Source of the DNA: Uloborus plumipes
Lineage: Eukaryota; Arthropoda; Arachnida; Araneae; Uloboridae
NCBI GenBank assembly: GCA_038373865.1
Contig: JAXGGA010005787.1
Span: 1 to 64,000, forward strand
Direction: 5' to 3'
DNA length: 64,000 bases
The position numbers were made by a program, and so were the translations under genes. Positions within the stretch are counted from its first letter, which is position 1; each line of letters begins with the position of its first letter. Shown piece by piece: positions 46,148 to 59,843 of the stretch. Below the pieces are notes generated by a model. That model did not search any database. It was given only the letters and a program-made list of their open reading frames with translations, and was not told where the DNA came from.

Positions 46148-46684
46148 CAGAGGCGGGTCTAACGGTACGCGGACTAAGCGGTCGCGTGGGGCCCCGTCGA
46201 CCCGTGATGCGCTATGGGGCCCCGAAATTCTCCTAGAATCTAAAATTCGAATGCACTGGTTTTAGATATTATCAAGCTGCTAGAGGGATGTCTTGCACAT
46301 TTCCGAACATGGAGACACTTTTGAAAATATTTTTGACAATACCCATGTCAAATGCATCAGGTGAAAGATCGTTTTCTGTTTTAAAAAGAGTAAAAAATTA
46401 TTTCCGCAGTAAAATGGGAGAAGAGATGCTTAACAACTTAGCCATACTGTATATTGAACAGGAACTGTTGAACCGCGTCGACACGAAAAACATAATTAAT
46501 GATTTTGCTGCAATTAAATCTAGACGAAAATTTATATGAGGTATGTAAATAAAAAATATTGGTAAACTGCATTGGTTTTTTTTCTCGGGGGGGGGGGATT
46601 TTCTCCCCCTTTTCTAGAGTGGGGTGGAGGGGGCCCCAAAAACTTTTACCGCTTGGGGCTCCCACTTCACTTGATCCGCCTCTG
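46148..46684. mobile_element. Internally deleted hAT element, 537 bp, perfect 8-bp duplication
   Basis: The ends CAGAGGCGGGTC and, as complement, CAGAGGCGGATC match at 11 of 12 positions. TGGGAGTG flanks both sides (46140-46147, 46685-46692). It still carries the last part of the transposase gene. GGGGCCCC motifs lie near both ends. It has lost most of the coding region but keeps both termini. Confidence 0.95.
46288..46539 (+). pseudogene. hAT transposase C-terminal dimerisation domain
   Basis: This 83-residue frame includes FPNMETLLKIFLTIPMSNAS followed by GERSFSVLKRVKNYFRSKMG and LNNLAILYIEQELL, the hAT C-terminal dimerisation region as found in ZMYM/DUF4371-type hAT proteins. The frame is intact from the first ATG to a TGA, and stays uninterrupted although the N-terminal zinc finger and the catalytic core are deleted. 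A full protein of this family is several hundred residues. If expressed, a bare dimerisation domain could in principle interfere with full transposase, but nothing here shows expression. Confidence 0.9.
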
Positions 46685-46692
46685 TGGGAGTG

Positions 46693-49600
46693 GCAGCATT
46701 CTGCTCTTATATACTCTGGACATTTGGGTGTAAAACCTTTTTTAAAACCATGGTTTCATAACACAGAGCATTGATTTTAAACCCTTTCAATGAAAATTAA
46801 TACTCATTGACAGAGGATAACTCATAATGCTTCCTTATAGTTCTCTGTAAATGAAATCTCTCTTCATTGTCTACGACAATTTTACTCTGCTGTTTTCTTT
46901 ATTGAATATATAAATCACAATTTTCTCTTAATTTCTTCACTCATCACAAGTAAAGAAAAAATGTTATTATACAATATTTTAAAACTTGCAATTGCTAAAT
47001 ACAGACCTGACTATTGTGGCAGGCGACCTATGCCGCCGTCAAAGGTGGTAAGTTTTAGGGGCGGCAAATTTTGTGATGCCAAAATTAAAAAAAAAAAAAT
47101 GATGAAATGCAGAGGCTAAACTAGCGACAGGCAAGCCGCCTGTGCATCAAGTGGTAACATTTGAGGGCGGCGCCCAAGTGCAGTTCCAAAATATGGATAT
47201 AACCCCCATCTTTTGATCCTAGAAAAAAACTCCAAAAGTAAGGTTTTAGGACGTTAATTGAGCAAAATTTTCGGGTGAGGTGAGAGGAACCGATCTCAAG
47301 CGCTACCCAAATGTCACCAAAATTTACTTAAAAGGGCATTCCTTGGACTTTAATTCTGTACATTTTCCGAGGGAAAGTCTCTTAGCTACTCCCTCTCCTT
47401 GAACTTAAATGATGTAATAGAGATAATTTCCGATAGGGATTTTCTCCCTCATCCTTTATCTACCGTCGCTAAATATAGTTTTAAAACGTGTTTTTAGAGG
47501 GGAACGCTGTCAAAGTTTCCACCTTTCCACTTTTAAATCGACAAATTAACATAAAATTGCGTTTTAGAATTTCAACGTGGAAAACTGTCCTTCCTTTTAA
47601 GAACCCACTATATAGACTATGTAATTTTATTTGAAACGCGCTATGTTTTTTTTTTTTTTTTTCTTGTTAAATGTAATCTTTGAGTGCAATAGTCAAACGT
47701 GATTGGAAGTAGGGATCGATTTAGTCATGTACAGACCCGGGAATTAACAGCAACTGAAGCAAACTGCTGAAAATATATATGTCAGCAATTTTAATCAAAA
47801 GTAAAGGTTTTTTTTTTTTTTTTTCAATGATCGCCGAAGCCATATCCTTTTGTGTTATTTGACAGAGAGTCTAGCGTCTTTCAGATTATTATTTGTTGGT
47901 TCACAGTAAAATACATAATGCACTTGCACATTGTAATAATACATTCCAGTTGAAAATTACCTTTCGACCAACATGAATGAAGTGCATTAATTGTGACAAT
48001 AACATGGTAAAAACGGTTGCTTACTAACATATTCAATGAGAAAATCAAATGCTTAGACGTGATTTAGTCTGTTTGGAAGTTTATTATGAACGAAATTAAA
48101 AATTCGGAATTTGTTTCCATTCTTATAGAAGACATTAATTCTTCTTACTTCGTTAAAGAACTCACTTTTGGAACAAATTAAATGAGTTTTCGCTGAATTG
48201 ATGGGAAAATAATAAAATATCAAATATAACTTTGAAAATTTTAAATGTTTGGACAACATAAAGCTGCTCAATCTGTTGAGTTGACCTAAGTCGTTGTCCA
48301 ATTTCGGAGCTTCCTTTAAAGACGGAACCCGGCGCTGCCTAGTCACTGGATTTATCTACCTAAATATGTCACTGATTGGTGCGTCTAAATGACATATACA
48401 ATTTGCGGAAATTCCTTTGGGAATTTCTGTACATATCATCTAAAAATTGAATTGTCGTTTAAAACAGAAAGGCGATACATTATAACCTGCAAAAACAGAT
48501 TAGAAGATATAAAATTGTTTTTCAAAATTTCTTCTTATATCCACCAAGATGGCGATGAAATGAATTTATAGATTATACATTAAGGAGCACAAAATAATAG
48601 CAAAGAAAAGAGCATGTGGTCTGATATAGAAATAAATCGAAAAGAAATCCTCTATTTGCAGTTCCGTCTCCATAGCAACCCATAAGATGATGCCTCTGGA
48701 ACATATCGGCGAGTCTCACCGAATGATAAAACGAACGATACATATAGCTAAAAAAAAAAGTCTGGTTCATAAAAACAGACTCTTTCTATTGGTTTGAACT
48801 TTTTTTTTTAATATTACACGCTTTGACGGATGATGTGATGGCCATTTGGGAAATGGAAAATAGAAAAGTAAATATTGATTGAAAAAGCAGGAAATCTTCA
48901 GGGACCAAAAAGTAGCAACGTGAAATTCCAGTGGGACCTGAATCAATGGCTGTGATTTCAAGTGAGAGAGATAGTGGCGTAAGAATATTTTTCAAGCTAG
49001 TGTAGCTTTTTTACTTAGGCCTCACATTTGAAAAAGGTCTTAAACTTGGTTTAAAAGTTACTATTTGTTGTCAAATTGACCTGCAAAAGTTTTGAACTAT
49101 CAAAAAATGTCTTACACTTGTACAATGTGAATGAGAGGAGTGGCAATTATAAGAGGGTGCTTTTGTAACGATACTTACATTAAGGTATAAGGGTAAATTT
49201 GGTGTAATGTTCTCTCTGTATGACACACATTACTGTCTAGTTCAATATCTTTCCTCCTGAGTCCGCACTAAAACTTATGACAGAGGCTGGACTTAAATGA
49301 AAAATATAATACTATATGAGAATTTAGATAACTTCAGCATGAAACCCACACCATAAACTGAACAGCTGGATGGACAAGGTTTGGGGAAAAAGGGAGGAAG
49401 GATAGATTTTTTTCTACCTCTACGTGGTGAGTCCTGGGTCATTTTTAGCACAAAGAAAAAAAAATGCGTAAAATATTAAAATGGATGTTTGTCTCTTTGT
49501 AGCGTAATGTCAGCTTGCGAATTTTTGAAAGAATTTTACTTTTGTTCAAAAAATTGGTATTTTCAGGCTTTCTGTGCGAATTCAAATGTTTTGGAATATG

Positions 49601-52085
49601 CCCCCAAGTTTTTTCAATGTACTTCGGTATCTAAAAAGAGTATCTTTAAATTGTTAGAAATAAATTAAACTATTTTTCGAAAAAATATACGTCTTTAGAA
49701 ATTGCTGGTTTTTTCTCAACTCCAGCGTTTTGCGCGATTTCAAAATTAATATATATTTTTTAAATTATTTTTCCCGTTATTAAGATGCTAATAGGCAAGT
49801 TTTAGAAATTGATTAGTTAAAACAAGTTTTTTCGCCCCACCCTATTCCGCTGCCTGTTTTAGCATCCTTCCATTTGATTGTATGACTCGTTCTCTTTTAC
49901 TGTCGGGTGAATTATGTTTCATGTGAAAATATTTAGAGAGGATGCATATTGCATACTTTCCTATTTGGGAGTTCTTGCTTCATGAAATAATTTTACTGTT
50001 ATAAGTTTGCTTAAAAATGCAGACTTGAAAAGGAAAAAATATTGCAAATGTCTCATCAAATTGTAGAAAAGACTCAAAATTTTAATTTCGTTCCCTTTGG
50101 ATTTTTTTGGTGGTGGAGGGGGGATTCCCTAAGTGCATTCGGCAGCATCAATGACCGCTGTACTATATGTGACTAAGATCCGACGTAAACTGTGTACTTG
50201 TAAGAGGAAAAAGCATATACACATGCAGTTATTTTACCACACTTTTATTTATGCTTTCAGTTTACTTTAAAAGTTTGTGACCTATGTATTTTATAACCCT
50301 TTCTCGTCAGAGTAAGAATGAAGTGCTACAAACTTAAGATATACACAGAAATAAAGAGTTAGATCAATTGAATGAAAGCTTTAGAATTGACGAAGATGAA
50401 AAGTTTCTTAATCATTAAGCCAGCTGTTGAGCTAATGACTACACTGCTGATTTTTTGCGGGTTGATAAATTCTGTGTCAAATTGTTTTATTTCTGGGGGA
50501 TGTATGTCTGAAATAATTTGTTGACTAAGTTAATTAGTTAGCTGACAATAGCAAATTGAAGTTGATATACGGAAACAAGCTTGTTTAATTCTGGAGGTTT
50601 CTGATAAATCCTATTAACTTAAAACTGAGCATATTTGTGTTGTTAAAGTGTTCGATTGCTGAACGCCTCACTTTTTTTCTTTTTTTTTTTTTTTTTGAAA
50701 AGAGGTTGCACGAGTAGAAACAATTTTAATTCCGACGAGGCAGGCAGATTGAAGCGGTTTCCATTTTAATGTTAAAAAAGTGTTATTATGTAGTAGTTTT
50801 GCATTCAATGCTGTATACTAACTTATAAGCTTCACAACCTGGTTGGCGAGTTTTTCCATTGTTTACTGTTTATTTGACTCATTATTTGCATTAATACTAT
50901 GTTGTCACCCACTAACAAAGTTGAAGAAGCAGAAAAGTTAAATGAGTTTAGCTTCGTAAATTAAAAAACTGGCCAGGCTATAATCTAAAAAACAAAATGC
51001 AAACATTAGGTTCTAGTTTTAAATTAAAGGAAACAAAACTATACCGGACGAGAACATTCAACTTTTCTTACTCTGCAAGAAATTAAAGAAGAAAATGGAA
51101 ATGACTAAAAAATGAAAAATGTCTCAATAACACGTAAAATACGAGACAAACAAAATAACTAACGAAACGAATATGTATACATTGTTTTATCTAAAATGTC
51201 ATAATTACTGAGCTTTTCTTTTTTGACACCTTTTTTAACGAAGTTTTCGTTTTCTTGGTTATACTTTGATTTGCGTGAAGGAAAAATAAAGATTTCAAAT
51301 ACAAATGTATAACACTCTACTGAGGTTATGAGTTTGTGTGGTTTGTTAGCTTTATCTTGTACGGTGTTTATTGAGAGATTTTTAATCTCATGTGTTGTCG
51401 GTAACATATATTCATACATACATACATAAATAAATACGTACATACATGAGTTGTAATGAGAAATTTTGGATTCTTAAATTTTCGAGTACCGCCAACGAAA
51501 AATAATCGAGTCCTAATAAGAACGAGATCATGGTGCTGTTTGGGGTTTAGTTCCCCCTAACAATTGGTTTAAAGCCATATTACCAACTAATAGTATTTTA
51601 ATGTTCATAGACGTAGAGAATGTTATTTTATGCCCTCCCCACTCACATACAGAGAAAGGTGAAGACTGATTATTTCTTTCACACAAGAATGATTTCTTCA
51701 TCTTTTTTTTAAATTAAATTTTCAGAAAAATTGTTGAACGAGTAGTACAAAGGAGTAAAAATAATAAAATTTTTGAAAAAGAAAATGCATTGTGTAAAGC
51801 TAAAAAGAAATGCAAAAATTATTTATTTATTTATTTTTTCTCTTGTAAAAGAAAATAGTATTTTTCAAGAAGCAGTATGCTGGAACGACGTTCCGCGACC
51901 AACTTAACCACCACATACATAGATCAACTCATACATGTATTTCCGGTAACATACATACATTATTACACGCATGTGTCTGACATAGGCTTAGGATATGTAA
52001 GAAAAAGTGCATTCTATAGAATGCTTGATGTTATACTTTACCAATAACGTATATAGGAAACTGATGATTCAACAAAAAATATATA
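46693..52085. other. Non-coding DNA
   Basis: No gene recognised. At 47018-47065 and 47125-47180 two related units (GGCAGGCGACCTATGCCGCC...GGTGGTAAGTTTTAGGGGCGGC and ACAGGCAAGCCGCCTGTGC...GTGGTAACATTTGAGGGCGGC) form an imperfect direct repeat. At 48328-48345 AACCCGGCGCTGCCTAGTCA resembles a Helitron 3' end. CATA-type microsatellite runs lie at 51412-51445. Long T runs occur at 47646-47663, 47809-47824 and 50672-50696. Confidence 0.35.
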
Positions 52086-52304
52086 CAGTCGAACCTGTTT
52101 ATCCCGAACCTGCTTATCTCGAAAACCTCTCTATATCGAATTTTTTCAATTTCCCTGCTTTTACATCATAAATTTAATGGTTTTTCTCATGTTTACCTCG
52201 AATGATTTTTCCCGAATAACTCTTTACCTCGAATTTTCACGACTCTCATTTTGAATTTCATCTCCAGCTACCTTTATCAGTGGTATAGTCTTCGAGTTTG
52301 ACTG
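52086..52304. mobile_element. pogo/Tigger-like MITE, 219 bp
   Basis: CAGTCGAACCTGTTT at left and, as complement, CAGTCAAACTCGAAG at right share the CAGTC-AAC end typical of pogo-like elements, and TA flanks both (52084-52085, 52305-52306). TCTCGAA, ATCGAA and CCTCGAA motifs recur inside. Confidence 0.78.
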
Positions 52305-52916
52305 TATTGCTTTTTCTTACTAATCATAGCAATTACTTAACTGGTGACTCTCTCTTACTTTTTTTTCGAAACCCCTTATTCCTCAGCTATTTTTCAATGT
52401 AATATTTCGTGAAACCCTCTCTTTTTTAAACATCCAAGTCTTACACCACTTTGGCTTTCAAAAAGTAAGTAAATTTATAACATTTTCTGTACCGCAGATG
52501 TGGAACTGGAATCGAGTAATAGAAAGAGAAATAGCTGGAAAGGGGAAAAAAAAACAAAAACCTCTCGCTATACACGCGATGTTACTTGTCTAAAGCATAC
52601 AGTACAAGAATTTCCTTTTTAAGGAATTTCATTTTTCAATATTTCTCCGTTCATCGTTTTTTTTTTCTTCTAAGTTTTCTATTTTGATTTTATCAGAATT
52701 CAATGGACGGAGGTTTTTCGCTTTGTTAGTTTGTTTCTTTGAAGATTCGGAAAAAGAAATATCATTTTTCAAAGAGGACGAAATGGAAAGTTGCAGAAAT
52801 ATATTTTGCTTGGAGGATAGGGGAAAAAACAAACCGTTTATAACCATGACTCAGACTTTATTTGCTTCCCAATAAATTATGAGAGAGGAATTTATTTCTC
52901 GGATTTCTCTTCATTT
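52305..52916. other. Non-coding DNA
   Basis: No feature recognised. Open frames on both strands at 52629-52875 overlap and lack domains. Confidence 0.3.
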
Positions 52917-53800
52917 GGATGAAACGGAAATATTTTAACCGCATAATATTTCACAAGAAATGAGTTTGGGATTTTTTTTTTTTGGTTTGAACAACTAAAA
53001 TGTTGCCATGAAAACACTAGATTGAAAACCGTCACAATGTTTTTTAATGACCCAGCCCTTTCATTTCAAATGTGAACAATCTACAAGACAACTCGACAAT
53101 TTTTTTTTTGTCCTTCAGTTTTACCGTTTCTGCATTAATTTTTGTACTAATTCATTTTATTTTTAAACTAAGATGGATTCACGGATAGAGGAAAATGTCT
53201 ATGTGAAGCTTTTTCATGAATGAAATAGAAATTTTTAACTGCATAATATTTAACACAAAAATGAGTTTGGAACTTTTCTGATGGTTTGGCTAATTTAAAT
53301 ATTTTTCAAGAGACTTGATCGGCTTCCCTCACTATGTTGTAATGACTCAGCCCTTTTATATGCACATCCTACAAAAATCAACCCAGTCAATAATTTTTTG
53401 TTCTCCATCTTTCAATTGTCGATTTCTGCATTTATTTTCGAATGAATTTGTGCATTTTTTCTAAGCTAAGGTTGATTTTTCAATGAATTATCAAAGTAAA
53501 ACTTTTTTCTTTGAATGAAAAAAAAAAAAAATGAAGCATAACTTTTTATATTTTACAAAAAAATAATAATAATAAATAAACAAAATAAATAAATATAAAA
53601 AAAACTCATTTCATCACACTTACAACGTTCTATTACTTCAACCCTTTAATTTTATATGTACATTTTACAAGAACCAGTTCACCTGATATTTTTTTGCTTT
53701 CTCCGTTTATATTTTCTCACATTTCTATATTTATTTTTTGTATGAATTCATACAGTATTATACAAACTACAACAGTTTGATGAATAAGGTAAAGTTTCTA
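52917..53800 (+). repeat. Degenerate tandem repeat of about 300 bp, three units
   Basis: GCATAATATTTCACAAGAAATGAGTTTGG (unit 1) pairs with GCATAATATTTAACACAAAAATGAGTTTGG (unit 2, about 300 bp on). AATGACCCAGCCCTTT pairs with AATGACTCAGCCCTTT and, more weakly, ACTTCAACCCTTT in unit 3. Each unit ends with a TTTCTGCATT segment. Units are well diverged, so the duplication is old. Confidence 0.75.
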
Positions 53801-55702
53801 AGTAAAATATCAAAAAAAAACCTCTTTCTAAGCTTCTAAATTGGAGTTATTTAAGGGATTGTAAAAACTTCAATTTGTCAGAAAAAAAATCCAGCTATTA
53901 TTATTTTTTGTTTCTCTTCATTTATTTCAAATGCCGTAATTGAAACCCACGTGACAGCTGACACATCAGCTAGTATTGCTATAAAAATTGTGTGACGGCA
54001 CACTTATTGTTACCCCTGCCTTCCTCCTTTTCAAACTCACAATTTTGCAACCACTCTTCAAAGCTTGACATCACTTACGAACTGTCCCCAAATAAATATT
54101 GATTAAAATATTTCTAAGATTAAAAACCATTGCTGGAAATTAACATTGAGTTTTTAAAATTTAAAAATTAAATTTTTAATTTTTATCACACAGTTTTATC
54201 ATATCTTGAAATAAATTGCTAGTAAAGTTGTAACTTGTTAGAAAAAGTAATTTCTATTATACGATCTCTTCAGTATTTCCTATGAGTTGAATTTAAATTT
54301 AGTAAGTATGCTAGTTGTAGAATATTTAATACTATTTTAAATTCAGAGATCATCTGATACAAGTTTAATATATTTCATGAATAATATATTTCACATTTAC
54401 ATCTAAGATCTTCCCTTGTTTTAATTTAGGTGATAACAGGTTAACGATAACTATTTCCCCTAAATGACACATGATTTTTTTTATTATTCTCTTTAAACAG
54501 ATATACTTTCAATTCTTTCAACCACATTTTCCCGTTATCATAAGATCTCCTTCTCCACTTTTAATTCTAAATAATGAGTTTCAATTTTGTAGATGCATCT
54601 CAACTAGCGTTTCTTTACGCATGGCACGTGCCTTATAAATACACCTATTAAAGTGAAGATTTGTCTGGAGTCATCATACTTTTTTGTCATTGCCAGGGAA
54701 GATTACATTCATTCGTGTCTAAGTTTAGTAATTTATATTCACAAAACACATTTTATGGTTGCCCAATATTTTGTAATGGTAACTTGCGAAATTTTATTTC
54801 TATCAATGTAAGTATTTATTATTATTATTTTTTTAAACTTATACCATCACAGCATTTTTATAATAATTTAAATTGAAGGGGAGGGGGGGGAAAGATGAAA
54901 GTGACCAAAAAGCGATTTCGAGAAAAACGAAGAACAAAGTTTGATTTCTCGTAATTCCTTTTGTAGTTAATAGAGTTTTCATGCATATTTCGGTCAATTC
55001 TCATATTTTTTCCCCCTTGTTGTTCTACCAGATGAAATTAATCCTTCATAGCCCCTAGATTGCGCTAATATCTCAAAATTGACGAAAAAGTAACTTTCAT
55101 CTTTTTTCCCCGCTTCAACTGTCTTCTCCTCTTTGTTATGACCAGGGATGTAGAGACGAAGTCGGATTACTTTTTGAGTAAAGGTGTTGGATTCTTTAAA
55201 ATTTCTAGGGCTGACAAGAGGTTATGTCAACTAAATCGGACACAGGGCTCGGAATCGGAGGAGAAAAATTTAAATAAATCTGGAGAGGGGCACGGTGACA
55301 AGACTGACAAGAGGTTCACCTTGGCTCTCTGCCGCCCTGTGTATACAAGGAGTCGGTCGGAGTTGGTTATTTTCCCTCTGAATCCGCAGCTCTGGTTTAT
55401 GTGGTCGGAGTCGTGGAGTCGAAATCGGAGGCATTAAAATTAAAGGAGTCCCTTGTCTGTCTTGTTTTTTGATATTATTCCGAAAGCTCTTTGATGGTGT
55501 AAATGCATTTCTGCTTGAGCAGTGCAGCTGTCTCCTTTTTATTTCAAAGTCGTATAGATTTAGGTTTATTATTGCTTGTAAAGAGGAGAAGGTGGATACA
55601 AGGGATTCTTTAATAATATCCATCACTTTAAGTGGAAGATCACAATTTATTTCCTCTATTCAGGCATTCAGGGTCATATTTTACAAATCGTTAGTATGAT
55701 TC
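53801..55702. other. Non-coding DNA with GGAGTCGG-type repeat
   Basis: At 55150-55440 the words GAAGTCGG, GGAATCGGAGG, GGAGTCGGTCGGAG and GGTCGGAGTCGTGGAGTCG recur, a low-complexity repeat that creates an artificial 99-codon frame with many S, R and E residues. A G run lies at 54879-54890. No gene is recognised. Confidence 0.45.
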
Positions 55703-57715
55703 TCAGCAGTTAAAAGTAAGTTTTGTCTCCAACAAAAATCAGTCACTAATGGCTTCCAGCAAACCTTCAAATGCGCCATTAACCGAGCATTATTTCATTA
55801 GCGAGAACGAGTCCGTTTTTTCGCCACCTTTGCTCCCACAATCTGATACGCACATTTTAATCTCCATTAAAAAGTATTCGTGACCCCTTATCATGCATGG
55901 CAATATGAGGGGCGAGTTATTAATTCTTTCTTTTCAGAACTATGATGATTCTAATACCAGTTATAATAATAGAGATGCTAATAGCCATAATGATGATGGG
56001 GTTAATACTTATAATGTTTTTGTCGTTGCTAATGATAATGATGCTAGCCAAGACCTTATAGCTTGCTAGCATTATTTGAAAAAATTAAAAACCCTTAGAT
56101 TTTTGAAAAAAAAAAAAAAATGTTTTTAAGACATTCGTCCAATAGATTTTTCCTACAGATTCGTATATTTTTTCTATGTAATTATTCCCTGCGTGACACA
56201 AGTAGCCTGACATTTTCTAGTACATTTCTCAACAGTTAAAAGTTTTGTCTTCTCCAAAAATCACTCACTTGTGGTGTCAAACAAACCTTCAAACGAACTC
56301 ATCATTACAAAATTAACAGAAAATTAGTGATGATGATAATAGTTATAATGATGGTGATGGTAATATTAATATGGTGTTATTGTTCATGATCATGATAATA
56401 GCAATAATAAACCAGAAAATTGAAAAACCTCAGATTAAAAAAAAAAAATACTTTAACGATATTTCTATGTTATTTTTTTCCATATGTGATGCAATATGGT
56501 ATTTCTAGCATGGCATTTCCTAGAATGTTTCTCACCAGTTAAGGTTCTGTCTCCATCAAAAATCAGTCACTAATACGTCAAACAAACCTTCAAACCACCA
56601 CTAATAAGTCGCTAACCGAGCATTATTTCATTATCGCAATCTCGCCATCTTCGCTCCTAGAATCTGATATGCACATTTTAATCTATATTAAATATTCGTG
56701 ACTCCTCATCACGAGTGGCAAGTAGACGGGCGAGTTATTAATTCGTCCTTTACAGACCTACGACGAAGATGATAACGGAAATAATGATGAAGTTCATGAT
56801 GATGCTGTTAGTGATGATGATGATGACGATAACAATAATAATCATAATGGTTAAGATATGTTAAAAAAACTTAAAAAAAAAAAAAAAAATCTGAAAAATT
56901 CGTTTTTAAGTAGAACGTTCAATAGAGATTTTTCCTATGTATAATTTTTTTCCACGTGATGCAAGTAGCATGACATTTCATAAGATAATTCTCAAGAGTT
57001 GAAAGTTTTGTCTCCACCGAATATCACACCCTAATGACATCAAACAAACCTTCAAACCACCACTAATCAGCCACTAATCGAGAATTATTTTATTAGCCCA
57101 CTCTCTCGCCATCTTTGCTCCCAGAATCTGATATGCACATTTTAATCTCCATTAAATATTCGTGACCCCTCATCACGCGTGGCAATGAGACGGGCGACTT
57201 ATTAATTCGTCCTTTCGTGAACTATACGATGATGATAACAGTAATAATGATGATGCCGTTGGTGATAATGATGATGATGAGGATGACGATATCAATAATA
57301 TTAATAATTAGGATAATTAATAAATGAGAAAATTAAAATAAAAAACCATGAACTTTAGAAAAATTGGTTTTGTTAGATTTTTCTTCAACAGAGATTTTTC
57401 CTATTCAATTTTTCCTCACATAGACATGATGCAAAGTAATATGACATTTCCTAACATATTTCTCAAAAGTTGAAAGTTTTGTCTTCTCCAAAAATCATTC
57501 ACTACTGGGACTAAAGGCGTCGAACAAATCTTCAAACTCACTCACCGCTAATCAACCGTTAACCGAGAATTATTTCATTAGCGCACTCTCTCGCCATCTT
57601 TGCTCCCAGAATCTGATATGCACATTTTAATCTCCATTAAATATTCGTGACCCCTCATCACGCGTGGCAATGAGACGGGCGAGTTATTAATTCGTCCTTT
57701 CGCGAACGTGAATCG
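55703..57715 (+). repeat. Five-unit tandem array with a conserved core and (GAT)n spacers
   Basis: Units begin near 55703, 56228, 56528, 56992 and 57466 with a CAGTTAAAAGT...TTTTGTCT motif followed by ATCA-TCACTAAT and AAACAAACCTTCAAA. Four of five then have a core containing GAATCTGATATGCACATTTTAATCTCCATTAAATATTCGTGACCCCTCATCACG-type text, GGGCGAGTTATTAATTC, and then an ATGATGATAATAATGATG low-complexity spacer. The second unit is shorter (about 300 bp) and lacks the core. The spacers have diverged far more than the core. Confidence 0.88.
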
Positions 57716-59200
57716 TGAGAGGAGAAAAAGTTCTCCTTTCCTTTCCTCCCGAACATTTCTTCCCTATCTGGAGATGATCTCCTATCTGATAACATAATAA
57801 TTGCTAAAAAGGGAATCTGGAGGCTAGTTAAGACATTGCAGCCAGATAGCGCCGACCTGATAAAGGCGAGACTGATGAGAAAATGACCGCTTAGAGGAGT
57901 GACTCTCGTAGGAGCGACCTACTTTGGCGTGGTCGGTTGTTTATTTTTTGCTTGAAAGTTTTAATGAATTATAAGAGAAAATGGATTTTTGCACCCAGAC
58001 GTATTTCAATTAATTTCTGGTCCCGCTCGTTTTTTTTTTTTTTTTTTTGGCTTATCACTTGTTATCGATTTTAGAGAACAATTTTATCATTTGGAAGAAT
58101 TAAATGGGGAGAGGGATTCGAATTCTTTTGTTTTGATGCGTGACAAAGGATTCAATTCAGGGTTGTGGCCAAGATTGTAGCAGAAGCAACTTGAAGTGCT
58201 ATTAAAAAAAATGTTTAACGTATTTTTTTTATATAGCACAGACATAATAATACCTGCCTCTGTCTCTGTATATAACGTAAACCCAATTTATCTTATTAAT
58301 CCCTATTACATATTCCAAATCCAAATTAAATAAAATCAATAATACATTACTAATTTTAATTTCTTTCGAATTCCTTTCACAACAACTATAAGTACTCTTG
58401 TTCCACTACAGAAAGCAAGTAAGCAAGCATTTTAATTTTACAAGCAGGCATTTTAGTTTGATATACAAGAATATGGTGAACTAAATTCTACTGTTATTTT
58501 ATCAAAATATTTTTCTGAAGTTGACAACGTACGACTACAGTATTTGAATTGAGTTATAATGTTATTAATGCTGAACTGACAGAGTAATTTAATATAATCA
58601 AATAAATAGGAATAGCTAACATATCAAATGACTTGTTACGTTCAATAAAATAATGATACCAAATAGCACTTACCTTGTGTCCCACCCTTTAATGTTATTT
58701 CCTAGTCAAGTTCGTTATTTAAATTTCTTCTTCAATTTTATTCTTTCCGTTTTAACCACTGATGTAACTACAAAAAGATGAGCGATATAATAGCGTGAAT
58801 AATACATACTAAATAATTACATATTATAAACCAAGACATTAGTTTTAAAACAGTTGTTCAATATATGGAATTTGATTAAATAAACCACCTTTTTTCCCGC
58901 TCGTACCGGGAAAGCAGCGAGATACCGCCATAGGCGAAATATAAGTATGTACGGTATGTAAGTTTAGTTTATAGCAATTCTTACTGATGTCCTACTGAAT
59001 TACTCAATTATTTACACTGAATATTTTGAGTACTGGTTGTTTAATGTTAAAACACCGCTTTTTTTCTGTAATAACATTGAACCCAGTAAATTGACTCATT
59101 AGCTTAGGAAAAAATGACAAATGAGAAGTTAAAGTTTCGTACGTGAAAAATCTGATGGTTAAATTGTCAAATAAATATACTTAAAAACCTCTCTAAAAAA
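57716..59200. other. Non-coding DNA
   Basis: A GATA-rich, balanced-composition stretch (GATGATCTCCTATCTGATAA and AGATAGCGCC) lies at 57765-57900, next to the tandem array. After 58030 the DNA is AT-rich, with a T run at 58031-58048. No gene is recognised. Confidence 0.35.
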
Positions 59201-59270
59201 AGGGTTGGTTGGTTGGTTACTTTAGGTTTACTGGCACAACAGCCTTCATAGGCTATGCTGCGCCATCTAA
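59201..59270 (-). repeat. Short interspersed repeat fragment ending in AACC repeats
   Basis: On the minus strand it reads GGCGCAGCATAGCCTATGAA, GGCTGTTGTGCCAG and AGTAACCAACCAACC, a sharp GC-richer insert with a short tandem tail. This is the layout of a SINE or LINE 3' end. I cannot name the family. Confidence 0.5.
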
Positions 59271-59714
59271 AAAAAGGGAAGTAATAGAATCGATCAAAAT
59301 CGGGATTTCGGAGAATCGACTGCTCCTATTTATTATTGAAATCAGTTAAAATGAAGCCTGTGTTATTTCGGCTGTTATAACGAATCGATTGATACTTTAT
59401 TCTTGAAAATCGGATGATAGTTTAATCGCTACGGTGGTACGCACGTAAATGCAGTTAAACCTGCAGTTGACCGCCTTTTCCCGGTACAGGAATAGTTCAA
59501 TCAACCTCTATAATATCTCCCATACACAATTTCATTATTGTAACTTATAACAACCTTCAGTATATAACAGAAAATAAAGATGCACAAGACGTAAATTTAA
59601 AGTTTAGAGATTAAGAACAATAATTGTTACTTACATTCTAAGCACATCACACGCATAAAGCACTACACACAATGGCACAATACTACTGTCTGCATTCTGA
59701 GTCATTGAAAGTTT

Positions 59715-59843
59715 TAATACGTTTCGATAGACTAGAGTAGGATTTGACTTCTAAGCAGTGAACTCGACAAATTGTTGATATTTTCTTCGTACTTTTGTTC
59801 CAAGTTCTTAAGATATGGCTGAAATGAGTTTCATTTTTACATA
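59715..59843 (+). repeat. Direct repeat, copy 1
   Basis: About 130 bp (AATACGTTTCGATAGACTAG ... GTTGATATTTTCTTCGTACT ... CATTTTTACATA) recurs at 61628-61753 with moderate divergence. The two copies bracket two separate transposon insertions. Confidence 0.85.

Noticed and set aside
55138..55437. 99-codon S/R/E-rich frame
   Set aside because: It arises from a GGAGTCGG-type low-complexity repeat, and the opposite strand is also open.
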